Positions 1 to 5,924 of a stretch of DNA of 6,070 nt are shown here, piece after piece. A model generated the notes under the pieces. That model ran no database searches. It saw only the letters and a list, made by a program, of their open reading frames with translations, and was not told the DNA's origin. The position numbers and the translations under genes were made by a program. Each line of letters starts with the position of its first letter. The first letter of the stretch is position 1. This DNA is from an uncultured Collinsella sp. GTDB taxonomy: Bacteria > Actinomycetota > Coriobacteriia > Coriobacteriales > Coriobacteriaceae. Location of the stretch: positions 1 through 6,070 of the forward strand of contig CALDBJ010000038.1 of assembly GCA_937937835.1 (NCBI GenBank). Direction: 5' to 3'.

Positions 1-56
1 GTGCAATCGCAAGAAGATGACGGGGCGGAATGTCAATCCTGGTCTAACAGAGCCAT

Positions 57-99
57 AAGAAAAGAGGGGCTGTCCCACACTTGGCGGGACAGCCCCTCT
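57..99 (-). terminator. Intrinsic terminator after the htrA-type gene
   Basis: Positions 63-76 and 86-99 form a perfect 14-bp inverted repeat (AGAGGGGCTGTCCC and its complement) around a 9-base loop. Read on the minus strand, the hairpin starts 26 bases after the protease stop codon and is followed by TTTCTTAT, a short U-rich run. This is the usual form of a Rho-independent terminator and marks the end of the minus-strand transcription unit. On the plus strand the hairpin is followed by GGCTTCGG with no T run, so it is probably one-directional. Confidence 0.88.
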
Positions 100-125
100 G
101 GCTTCGGCATATGCGATACGGCTCG

Positions 126-1586
126 TTAGTAACCCTGGCCGTAGCCCTGACCCTGGCCCTGCTGGCCTAGCAGCTCCTCCAGGTACTGGCGCAGCTGCTC
201 GTCGGTAATACCGCCGTTGCCGGTGTCGGTCGAACTGTCGTCCTGCTGCTGGTTCTGCAGCTCCTCATCGGAGCCCAGCTCAACCGTGACCTTCTTCTCT
301 TCCTTGCCGCGCATGAGCGTGATCTCGACCTTCTCGCCCACCTCGTGGCTGCGCAGTGCGATGATCAGGCCATCGGCGCTCGTAATCTCGTCGTCGCCCA
401 GCTTGGTGATGACGTCGCCCTCTTGGATGCCAGCCTTGGCGGCGGGACCGTCCTCGACGACGCTCGCCACATACGCGCCGCTATCGGTGCTCAGCTTGTT
501 GGTGCGGGCGTTGAGCGCATTGACGCTCGAAAGCGTAGCGCCCATGTACGGATGCACCGGCGTCTTGCCGTCGATAATCTGGTCGGCAATGTTCTTGGCG
601 TAGTTAACCGGAATGGCAAAGCCCACGCCCGAGCTGGAGCCCGAGTAGCTCTCGATGAGCGAGTTGATACCCACGAGCTCGCCATTGTCGTTGACGAGCG
701 CGCCACCGGAATTGCCCGGGTTGATGGCGGCATCGGTCTGGATCATGTTGGCATAGATGGTGTTACCGCTGGTAGAGCTCATGGCCGTGGAGCGATACAG
801 CGCCGACACAATGCCCGTAGAGACAGACTGTTCGTTACCGAACGGCGAACCGATCGCCATGACCCACTCGCCCACGTTGAGCTTGGAGGAATCACCGATC
901 TCGATCGGCGTGAGCTTGGAGGCGTCGGCGTCCTTGAGCTTGATGACGGCCAGGTCGCTCGAAGCATCGTTGCCCACGAACTCGGCCTCGTAGGTGGTGC
1001 CGTCGTCCATGGTGACCACGTACTGGTCGTAGCCGTCGACCACGTGGTTGTTGGTGAGGATGTGGCCCTCGGTATCGAGCACGACGCCCGAACCGACGCT
1101 GCCCGAGCTATCCGACTCGTCAGCAGACTGCGAAAGCGAGCCATTCTGGCTACCGCTCGAAGTGGCGGTGATGGAAACGACGGAGGGCAATGCCTTGGCA
1201 GAAACGGCCTCGGCCAGCGTGGTGTCCTCGGAATCGATCGTGATCTTTTGCGTCGACGAACCCGAAGCACCCGCCGTCACGGCATTCTTGCCGCCACCGA
1301 TATCGAGCGTGCCGCTCATAATGAGCGCAATGACCAGCAGGGCGCCGCAGGCACAGCCGGCGAGTGCCGTAATAAAGATCGGCAGCTTTTTGGTCTTGGT
1401 CTTGACCACCGTGTGCTTGTTCACGACCTGCGCACCGCCCAGCGGCTTGCCGGTCTGCGTGTCGTAGGCCTGCACGTAGGGAATGTTGCTACTGGCAGGC
1501 GTCGACTCCACCTGCACACGCGGCTGCTGCTGGGTCTCGCCGGCGTTGCCCGCATCCTGGGGACGCTGGGAATCGTTCTCGCTCAT
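126..1586 (-). CDS. htrA: HtrA/DegP-family membrane-anchored serine protease with PDZ domain
   Basis: Envelope quality-control protease that degrades misfolded exported proteins, 486 residues. A polar Gln/Ser-rich N-terminal region of about 67 residues is probably cytoplasmic. It is followed by a basic patch (KTKTKK) and one membrane segment at about 69-92. The trypsin-like domain (about 120-340) shows the full triad: His181 in TNNHVV, Asp211 in SSDLAVIKL and Ser293 in GNSGG. One PDZ domain spans about 345-440. The tail is acidic and Gln-rich and ends in Gly-Gln-Tyr repeats. One TM plus one PDZ is the usual layout of Gram-positive and actinobacterial HtrA proteins. I chose the ATG at 1584-1586 because AAGGA lies 8 bases upstream; the frame stays open to a TTG at 1623-1625, but that lies inside a hairpin and has no ribosome site. 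It is the last gene before the terminator at 57-99, 208 bases downstream of the GlnR-like gene. Family assignment is firm; substrates and regulation are unknown. Confidence 0.96.
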   Translation of the reverse strand: MSENDSQRPQDAGNAGETQQQPRVQVESTPASSNIPYVQAYDTQTGKPLGGAQVVNKHTVVKTKTKKLPIFITALAGCACGALLVIALIMSGTLDIGGGKNAVTAGASGSSTQKITIDSEDTTLAEAVSAKALPSVVSITATSSGSQNGSLSQSADESDSSGSVGSGVVLDTEGHILTNNHVVDGYDQYVVTMDDGTTYEAEFVGNDASSDLAVIKLKDADASKLTPIEIGDSSKLNVGEWVMAIGSPFGNEQSVSTGIVSALYRSTAMSSTSGNTIYANMIQTDAAINPGNSGGALVNDNGELVGINSLIESYSGSSSGVGFAIPVNYAKNIADQIIDGKTPVHPYMGATLSSVNALNARTNKLSTDSGAYVASVVEDGPAAKAGIQEGDVITKLGDDEITSADGLIIALRSHEVGEKVEITLMRGKEEKKVTVELGSDEELQNQQQDDSSTDTGNGGITDEQLRQYLEELLGQQGQGQGYGQGY

Positions 1587-1615
1587 GGCTGCGATCCTTT
1601 CGTCTAATAACCAAA

Positions 1616-1639
1616 GGCCCGCCAAACATGTGGCGGGCC
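1616..1639 (-). promoter_or_regulatory. Stable hairpin in the htrA leader
   Basis: Positions 1616-1624 and 1631-1639 form a perfect 9-bp GC-rich inverted repeat (GGCCCGCCA and its complement) with a 6-base loop. On the minus strand it ends 29 bases before the protease ATG, just ahead of the ribosome site, and is followed by TTTGGTTATT, a weak U-rich run. It could act as an attenuator, slow read-through from the upstream regulator gene, or stabilise the 5' end of the mRNA. The structure is seen directly; its function is inferred. Confidence 0.5.
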
Positions 1640-1758
1640 ATCATTGTTCACGTTGAGTTGTACCCCAATATGCGGGCGCAAGTGTATGAGAACGCAATCT
1701 TTTAGGAAGGCTTAAGTTCTGCCGCAGACCCGAAAGGAATCCGTACCTGCGTCAATAC

Positions 1759-1789
1759 CACCACAAAGGTGCCTGTCCCCTTTGTGGTG
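1759..1789. repeat. REP-like palindromic element (possible dispersed repeat)
   Basis: A perfect 11-bp inverted repeat (CACCACAAAGG at 1759-1769, complement at 1779-1789) encloses the 9-base loop TGCCTGTCC. It begins 5 bases beyond the stop codon of the GlnR-like gene. It is not followed by a T run in either direction, so a classic terminator is unlikely. The core GGGGACAGGCACC resembles, from memory, palindromic intergenic repeats found in many bacteria and sometimes linked to REP-associated tyrosine transposases. Only one copy is present here, so repeat status is inferred. It may still protect the upstream mRNA 3' end. Confidence 0.5.
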
Positions 1790-1794
1790 AAAAG

Positions 1795-2457
1795 CTAGTC
1801 CTTAAACAGATAGCCCACGCCGCGGACGGTGGTGATGTGTGCCGCAATCTGCGGGCCCACCTTGGAACGGATGCGTCGAATGTGCACGTCGACGGTGCGC
1901 GTGCCGCCGCAGTACTCAAAGCCCCACACGCGGTGCAGCAGCACCTCGCGGCTGTAGGCGCGGTTGGGGTGCGTCGCCAAAAAGCTCAGCAGCGAGTACT
2001 CCATCAGCGTCAGGTCGATGGGCTCGTTATCGAGCGTCACCTGGTAGGTGGCCAAGTTGATCTCGAGGTTATCGATGTTGAGCACATCGTCGGCGGCGAC
2101 GGTCTCCTCCTCGCCCATCAGGCGCTGCGCACGAGCCTTAAGCTCGTTGGGCGTCGCCGTGGGGCATACAAAGTCGGCATGCGCGTGATTGGGCAGGCGC
2201 AGGGTGCCGAGCGCCTCGTCATCGACAATCACCAGCATGGGGACACCGCCGCGATCGTCAAGCCACTTGGCAATCTGATCGATGCGGTCGCTGCGGATGC
2301 CATCGGAATCGAGGATCAGCAGGTCAAAGTCGTGCGCCGCAGTCGGCGAATCGGGGGTAGCCAGGCTCACCTCGACACCCAGGGTGGTCGTCAAGCTGCG
2401 GGCAAACTCGTGGAAGCGCGTCGTGCGCGCCATGAACAGGGCACTCTTTTCGGACAT
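1795..2457 (-). CDS. OmpR-family response regulator, GlnR-like, with degenerate receiver domain
   Basis: DNA-binding regulator of 220 residues, probably controlling nitrogen metabolism. The N-terminal receiver-like domain is about 1-115. It keeps an aspartate at position 50 (in LLILDSD), the position of the conserved Asp50 of actinobacterial GlnR. It lacks the acidic pair after strand 1 (MARTTR there), has Val78 where Thr/Ser is expected and Pro99 near the expected Lys. Conventional phosphorylation is therefore unlikely. The C-terminal winged helix (about 125-219) contains GGTRTVDVHIRRIRSKVGP (185-203), nearly the same as the corresponding stretch of Streptomyces GlnR, and ends with the wing TTVRGVGYLF. 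The ATG at 2455-2457 is chosen because GGAGG lies 5 bases upstream; a longer in-frame extension would overlap the preceding gene. It follows the glutamine synthetase homologue by 50 bases without a terminator, so the two are probably cotranscribed. No histidine kinase gene is nearby, which fits an orphan regulator. The OmpR fold is firm; the GlnR role is inferred from sequence and context. Confidence 0.93.
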   Translation of the reverse strand: MSEKSALFMARTTRFHEFARSLTTTLGVEVSLATPDSPTAAHDFDLLILDSDGIRSDRIDQIAKWLDDRGGVPMLVIVDDEALGTLRLPNHAHADFVCPTATPNELKARAQRLMGEEETVAADDVLNIDNLEINLATYQVTLDNEPIDLTLMEYSLLSFLATHPNRAYSREVLLHRVWGFEYCGGTRTVDVHIRRIRSKVGPQIAAHITTVRGVGYLFKD

Positions 2458-2507
2458 ATCGGCCTCCAAAGAAATGAGCTCAATCGTACTGGAACAAGCC
2501 AGCGCGA

Positions 2508-3845
2508 TTAGGAGTTCGCCAGGTAGTGCTTGATCTCCCACTCGGTGATCGTAGACTCGAACTTATGCCACTCGTCGCGCTTCTTTTTGAGGAAGAAGCT
2601 GTGGATGTGCTCGCCGAGGGCATCCTTCATAAACTGCGAGTCCTCAAACACGTCGAGCGCCTCTTTGAGCGAGCGCGGCAGCGGCGCGTAACCGGCCTCG
2701 AGCATCTGACGGTCGGTGAGCTTGAGCGTCTCGGCCGTTGCCTCGGGCGGAAGCTCCAGCTTGCGCTCGATGCCGTCCAGACCAGCCGCCAGCGTGACGG
2801 CGTTGACCAGGTACGGGTTGGCCATGGGGTCGGGGCTGCGAAGCTCGATGCGCGTGGACAGCTGCTTGCCGGGCTTGTAGACCGGGATGCGGACCATACT
2901 CGCGCGGTTGCGCAGGCCCCACGTGGCGTACTGCGGCACGGAGTCGCCGCCCGTGGTAATGCGCTTGTACGAGTTGACCGTGGGGTTAGTGATGGCGCTG
3001 ATCTCGCGCGCGTGCGCCAGAATGCCGGCCATGTAGTGTTTGGCGATGTCGGAAAGATGGTACTTCTCGTCGTCCTCGCCCCAAAAGACGTTGTTGCCGT
3101 CGTGGTCGAATAGCGACTGGCACAGGAACATAGCACTGCCGTCCTCGCCTGCCAACGGTTTGGGCATAAAGGAGGCGTGGCAACCGCTCTCGTAGGCCTG
3201 CTGTTTAATGATGAGTTTGGCCGTGGTGATGGCGTCGGACATGCTCAGGGCCTCGGCGTGGCGCAGGCTCATGCCGTGCTGCGAGCGGCCGGCGGCGTGG
3301 AAGGTGTACTCCACGGGCACGGACATCTTCTCGAGCGTGAGGACCGTGTTGCGGCGCAGGTCGCGGGCGGCATCGCTCACCGAAAGATCGAAGTAGCCCA
3401 CGTTGTCGAGCGGCTCGGGCGTGTGCTCGTCGGGGAAGTAGTAATACTCCAGCTCGGCACCCACGTTGAGCAGGTAGCCAGCTTTCTCGGCCTTGCGGAA
3501 CATGCGGCGCAGGGCATCGCGCGGGTCGCCGGCAAACGGCTTGCGATCGGGAGTGCACACGTCGCAGAACACGCGGGCGACGCCGTTATGGCTCGGACGC
3601 CATGGCAGAATCTGGAAGGTCGAAGCATCGGGGAATGCGAGCATGTCAGCTTCCTCGGGCGTGGCAAAGCCCTCGATGGCGGAGCCGTCAAAGCCAATAC
3701 CCTCCTCAAAAGCGACCTCGAGGTCCTCGGGGCTAATGGCATAGTTCTTGAGGCGGCCGAGAATGTCGACAAACCACAGACGCACAAAGCGGATGTCACG
3801 CTGCTCTACGGAGCGGAGTACGTAATCGATGTTCTGCTGGTTCAT
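2508..3845 (-). CDS. Glutamine synthetase type-I homologue with altered catalytic residues
   Basis: Full-length glutamine synthetase fold of 445 residues, the size of Bacillus GlnA (GSI-alpha), without the insertion or adenylylation segment of GSI-beta. Conserved parts are GFDGSAIEGF (51-60, including Asp53), GAELE (Glu131, Glu133), FMPKP (226-230), NPTVNSYKR (287-295), NR.S..RIP near 313-321, TRIELRSPDP (Glu334, Arg336) and NPYL. Several catalytic positions are changed. The usual HHEVAPGQHE is FHAAGRSQHG (182-191), so both metal-binding glutamates are Ala184 and Gly191. The NGSGMH histidine is Phe240 in DGSAMF. The PGYEAP flap is TGGDSVP (298-304). Arg62, the feedback-inhibition residue of GSI-alpha, is Thr62. 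The frame is uninterrupted, so this is divergence rather than decay. The start ATG has GGGGAG about 5 bases upstream. It leads the block with the GlnR-like gene. Annotation pipelines would call it glnA. Normal glutamine formation is doubtful; a regulatory pseudoenzyme or a different ligase activity is possible. Confidence 0.94.
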   Translation of the reverse strand: MNQQNIDYVLRSVEQRDIRFVRLWFVDILGRLKNYAISPEDLEVAFEEGIGFDGSAIEGFATPEEADMLAFPDASTFQILPWRPSHNGVARVFCDVCTPDRKPFAGDPRDALRRMFRKAEKAGYLLNVGAELEYYYFPDEHTPEPLDNVGYFDLSVSDAARDLRRNTVLTLEKMSVPVEYTFHAAGRSQHGMSLRHAEALSMSDAITTAKLIIKQQAYESGCHASFMPKPLAGEDGSAMFLCQSLFDHDGNNVFWGEDDEKYHLSDIAKHYMAGILAHAREISAITNPTVNSYKRITTGGDSVPQYATWGLRNRASMVRIPVYKPGKQLSTRIELRSPDPMANPYLVNAVTLAAGLDGIERKLELPPEATAETLKLTDRQMLEAGYAPLPRSLKEALDVFEDSQFMKDALGEHIHSFFLKKKRDEWHKFESTITEWEIKHYLANS

Positions 3846-3892
3846 GTCGCTCCCCTTTCTTTCGGGCGGGTTTCGACTGGTCTATATCGCAG

Positions 3893-3926
3893 ATACTATC
3901 GCAGAAAAATGTTTCCGCAGGGTTAA
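3893..3926 (-). promoter_or_regulatory. Candidate promoter and GlnR-type box of the glutamine synthetase homologue
   Basis: On the minus strand, TTAAC-CCTGCG-GAAAC (3911-3926) matches the known actinobacterial GlnR half-site layout, gTnAC, six bases, GaAAC, except for the first base. Twelve bases downstream is a -10-like TAGTAT (3893-3898) within TGCGATAGTAT, placing a start about 40 bases before the ATG. No good -35 is visible at normal spacing and the box occupies that position, as expected for an activator-dependent promoter. A second 22-base-period box is not seen. An 8-bp direct repeat, TATCGCAG (3885-3892 and 3897-3904, period 12), overlaps the -10 area. Everything here is pattern matching. 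Confidence 0.45.
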
Positions 3927-3979
3927 AGCGTATCAAGCGCTCAAAAAACGTGCGCGAACAGGCGGTTGCGAACGAGTGG

Positions 3980-5002
3980 CTAGCGCGAGGTCGAAGCGCG
4001 GTGTTCGATGTGGCCGGGGATCTCGATGCGTTTGGGCGCCAGCTTTGCGGCCTCGCCCACCGTGGTGGTGACGACGTCGATGCGCTCGGACAGGCGCTCG
4101 ACCACGCGCTCGGCAATGGTGAGGGTGTCCTGCGCGGCCGTGGTCACGCCGCCAAAGAGCACATGGTTCCAGGGGTAGTCGTCAAACGTCGCGATCTTGA
4201 GGCCAGCCGGCAACGAGGGCCCCAGCTGTGCCAGCGCCTCGGTCAGGCGCAGGAAGACCAGGCCGTTGACGGCGATAAGGCCGAGCCTTTTGCCCGCGTA
4301 GTCGCGGATGGTCTTGTCCAAACGGCCAACGCCCGTGGCGCCACCGTCGGCCAGGGTGACGACCTCGCCCGCAAGGCCGCGGCGCGAAAGCTCGTCGGCA
4401 AAGGCCTCGGCGCGCTCTCGACGCACGGGGCTATCGTCGCTTGCCTCGGTGAGCAGGCACAGACGCTCGCTGCCCGCAGCTGCCAAGGCGTCTACCAAGC
4501 CGGCGACCAGCTCACGGTTGTTAGATGCCACCAGGTCAACACCGCCGTCGGCAACGTCGCGGTCGAGCAGCACAACGGGCAGGCGCCCCGCGGCCGCGGC
4601 GATCGCCTCGTCATTGCCTCCGCAGGTGTTGACGACCAGGCCGTCCACGCCGGCATCGATAAGTCTCGTGAGCGACTCCGCTTCCTTTGCGGGATCGTTG
4701 CCGCTAATGGCCGTCATAAGCGAGCAGCCGCGCGCGGCGGCGCTGGCGGAAAGCCCTTCGAGCATGGCGCTCGAGAACGGGTTGGCGATGTCGGCCAGAA
4801 TCACGCCGATGAGGTTGGTGCGCGAGCTGCGCAGATTGCGCGCAGCGGCACGCGGGCGATAGCCGGTGCGCTCGATAACCGCCGCGATGCGAGCACGGGT
4901 TTCCTCGGTCATCTGCCCGGGGCGGTTGTTGAGATAGCGCGAGACCGTGGCCGGGCTCACGCCCGCCTCGGCGGCAATGTCCTTGATTCTCATCTGCGCC
5001 AT
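3980..5002 (-). CDS. LacI/GalR-family transcriptional regulator
   Basis: One-component DNA-binding regulator of 340 residues, the normal family length. The N-terminal helix-turn-helix is MRIKDIAAEAGVSPATVSRYL (4-24), with a hinge helix around PRAAARNLRSS (50-60) that inserts into the operator minor groove. A periplasmic-binding-protein-like domain follows from about 64 to 330. It has typical landmarks: LIGVILADIANPF (64-76), DAGVDGLVVNTCG (116-128), a short SNN segment at 160-162, and FDDYPWN (273-279) before the GGVTTAAQ segment (284-291). The ligand is probably a sugar or sugar acid, but the residues do not identify it. I chose the ATG at 5000-5002, which has a modest GGGG site about 6 bases upstream. 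In-frame ATGs at M4 (codon 20 of the longer frame) and further upstream are alternatives, the latter overlapping a possible -10 (TAAAAT). It lies 125 bases after the GntR gene and 134 bases before the glutamine synthetase homologue. No sugar-utilisation genes are in view, so the target is unknown. Confidence 0.95.
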   Translation of the reverse strand: MAQMRIKDIAAEAGVSPATVSRYLNNRPGQMTEETRARIAAVIERTGYRPRAAARNLRSSRTNLIGVILADIANPFSSAMLEGLSASAAARGCSLMTAISGNDPAKEAESLTRLIDAGVDGLVVNTCGGNDEAIAAAAGRLPVVLLDRDVADGGVDLVASNNRELVAGLVDALAAAGSERLCLLTEASDDSPVRRERAEAFADELSRRGLAGEVVTLADGGATGVGRLDKTIRDYAGKRLGLIAVNGLVFLRLTEALAQLGPSLPAGLKIATFDDYPWNHVLFGGVTTAAQDTLTIAERVVERLSERIDVVTTTVGEAAKLAPKRIEIPGHIEHRASTSR

Positions 5003-5039
5003 AGCGCACCCCGTTTCCCATTTGTCGGCGGTCTGAACC

Positions 5040-5045
5040 ATTTTA
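5040..5045 (-). promoter_or_regulatory. Possible -10 element of the LacI-family gene
   Basis: TAAAAT on the minus strand, 37 bases before the chosen ATG, preceded by an AT-rich tract (TTTTTAAAAAAA). No convincing -35 is found at 16-18 bases. The surrounding 5003-5127 gap also holds an imperfect inverted repeat, GCAAAACG-CTG with CAG-CAT-CGTTTTTGC, at about 5071-5103. That could be an operator for autoregulation, but it has bulges and is weak. Confidence 0.25.
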
Positions 5046-5127
5046 GGCATTTTTTTAAAAATCTCGGTTGCAAAACGCTGTAGGTGAGCAGCATCGTTTT
5101 TGCGTCTCGAGCAGATGCGATGATGGG

Positions 5128-5820
5128 CTAGATAGACGAGTCTTTAGGCAGCTCAAAGTAGTCGGGATGCAAGGCGATAACCGGGCCCTGCTCCTCGGGC
5201 ATCAGGTGCAAGTGCGTCTCTGCCAGATAACTCGCCGCATCGGTATCGCCCCTCTTAATGGCCTCGAGAATCCGGCGATGCTGCCGACGAATCGGCTCCC
5301 AATCCAGATCCTGCGACACCATACGCAACCAGTTGTATCGCTCAAAATGCGTGTTGATGCTCTTCATCCAATCCCACAACATGTGACGATCGGCAATCTC
5401 AAAACATGTCTCATGGAACAAGTTGTCCAGATCGAAAAAGCGACGTGTTTCGCTATGGTCGAGTGACTCGGACTCGGCAAGAATCTGCTCAAGCCGCTGC
5501 TTTTGCTCGGGCGTAGCAGCCGAACAACATTTAATGAGCACGCTTCTCTCGAGCTTCTCGCGCAAGAAACAGGCGTTCTCGGCGCGCTCCATGCTGATTT
5601 TTGAGACATAAGTGCCGCTTTTGGGACGCGTTTCCACCAGCTCCTGCTCACGCAGGCGCACAAAGGACTCGCGAATGGGCGTGCGCCCGATTCCCGTCTC
5701 CTTTTCCAGACCAATCGCCGAAAGGCGCGTGCCAGGCTTGAGCTCGGCATAGATGATCTTGGAGCGCAATGCGTTGTATGCCTGGTCTTGCAGGCTCTGA
5801 TAATGCTGGTGTTGTTCCAT
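5128..5820 (-). CDS. GntR-family regulator, FadR/FCD subfamily
   Basis: Metabolite-responsive repressor or activator of 230 residues. The winged helix-turn-helix is at about 8-73: YNALRSKIIYAELKPGTRLS, then a recognition region GIGRTPIRESFVRL, then the wing RPKSGTYVS. This is the GntR signature. The all-helical FCD ligand domain (about 78-210) carries the four metal-binding positions of this fold: Asp132 and His136 in DNLFH, His181 in QHRRILEAI and His203 in ETHLH. A bound metal and a carboxylate ligand such as a sugar acid or organic acid are therefore likely. The ATG at 5818-5820 has GAGGG about 4 bases upstream; an in-frame GTG at 5860-5862 would add 14 residues but overlaps the likely promoter. 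Downstream is the LacI-family gene, same strand, 125 bases away. No target enzyme genes are in the window, so the effector is unknown. Confidence 0.95.
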   Translation of the reverse strand: MEQHQHYQSLQDQAYNALRSKIIYAELKPGTRLSAIGLEKETGIGRTPIRESFVRLREQELVETRPKSGTYVSKISMERAENACFLREKLERSVLIKCCSAATPEQKQRLEQILAESESLDHSETRRFFDLDNLFHETCFEIADRHMLWDWMKSINTHFERYNWLRMVSQDLDWEPIRRQHRRILEAIKRGDTDAASYLAETHLHLMPEEQGPVIALHPDYFELPKDSSI

Positions 5821-5846
5821 AAAGCCCTCGGATGAAGCCCACGGTT

Positions 5847-5882
5847 TGTCGAATATCACCACGTAATACTATCGCATCGACA
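5847..5882 (-). promoter_or_regulatory. Candidate promoter/operator of the GntR-family gene
   Basis: An inverted repeat TGTCGA (5847-5852) and TCGACA (5877-5882), separated by 24 bases, brackets a -10-like TAGTAT at 5866-5871 (minus strand, within TGCGATAGTAT). The -10 lies about 45 bases before the ATG. The arrangement fits autoregulation by operator half-sites flanking the promoter, but the 24-base spacing is long for a GntR dimer site and no good -35 is apparent. The 11-base block containing the -10 also occurs upstream of the glutamine synthetase homologue. Confidence 0.35.
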
Positions 5883-5883
5883 C

Positions 5884-5924
5884 GCCCCAGCTCCCAATCA
5901 GTCTTTTTGGGACGGGGCTCTTTT
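5884..5924 (+). terminator. Hairpin with T run, possible plus-strand or bidirectional terminator
   Basis: GCCCC (5884-5888) pairs with GGGGC (5914-5918), and TCCCAA (5892-5897) with TTGGGA (5907-5912), with a small asymmetric internal loop. On the plus strand it is followed by TCTTTT, the form of an intrinsic terminator, though no plus-strand gene lies upstream. On the minus strand it overlaps the end of the open frame at 5923-6070 and has AAAAGA before it but no T run after it. It probably ends whatever minus-strand unit enters from the right, or insulates the GntR promoter. Confidence 0.45.

Noticed and set aside
1..58. Possible C-terminal end of a plus-strand gene entering from the left
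   Set aside because: Plus-strand frames end at 18-20 and 56-58, but the pieces are too short to judge and match nothing recognisable; the adjacent hairpin has its T run only for the minus strand.
345..1607. Long plus-strand open frame opposite the HtrA gene
   Set aside because: It lies antisense to a clear protease with all catalytic residues, is rich in Arg, Gly, Ala and His as GC-rich shadow frames are, and shows no domain signature.
2458..2541. Longer N-terminus for the GlnR-like regulator overlapping the synthetase gene
   Set aside because: The downstream ATG has a strong GGAGG site at good spacing, and the extra residues do not resemble a receiver domain start.
3927..3979. Terminator after the LacI-family gene ending in TTTTTT
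   Set aside because: A run of six T occurs on the minus strand, but no stable stem precedes it; only a GTTCGC direct repeat and weak pairings are present.
3950..5083. Long plus-strand open frame opposite the LacI-family gene
   Set aside because: It is antisense to an unmistakable LacI regulator and has shadow-type composition (Ala/Gly/Arg/His) with no recognisable motif.
5071..5103. CcpA-type catabolite site or terminator between the GntR and LacI genes
   Set aside because: TTGCAAAACG is one base out of register with the cre consensus, and the surrounding inverted repeat is bulged and lacks a proper T run.
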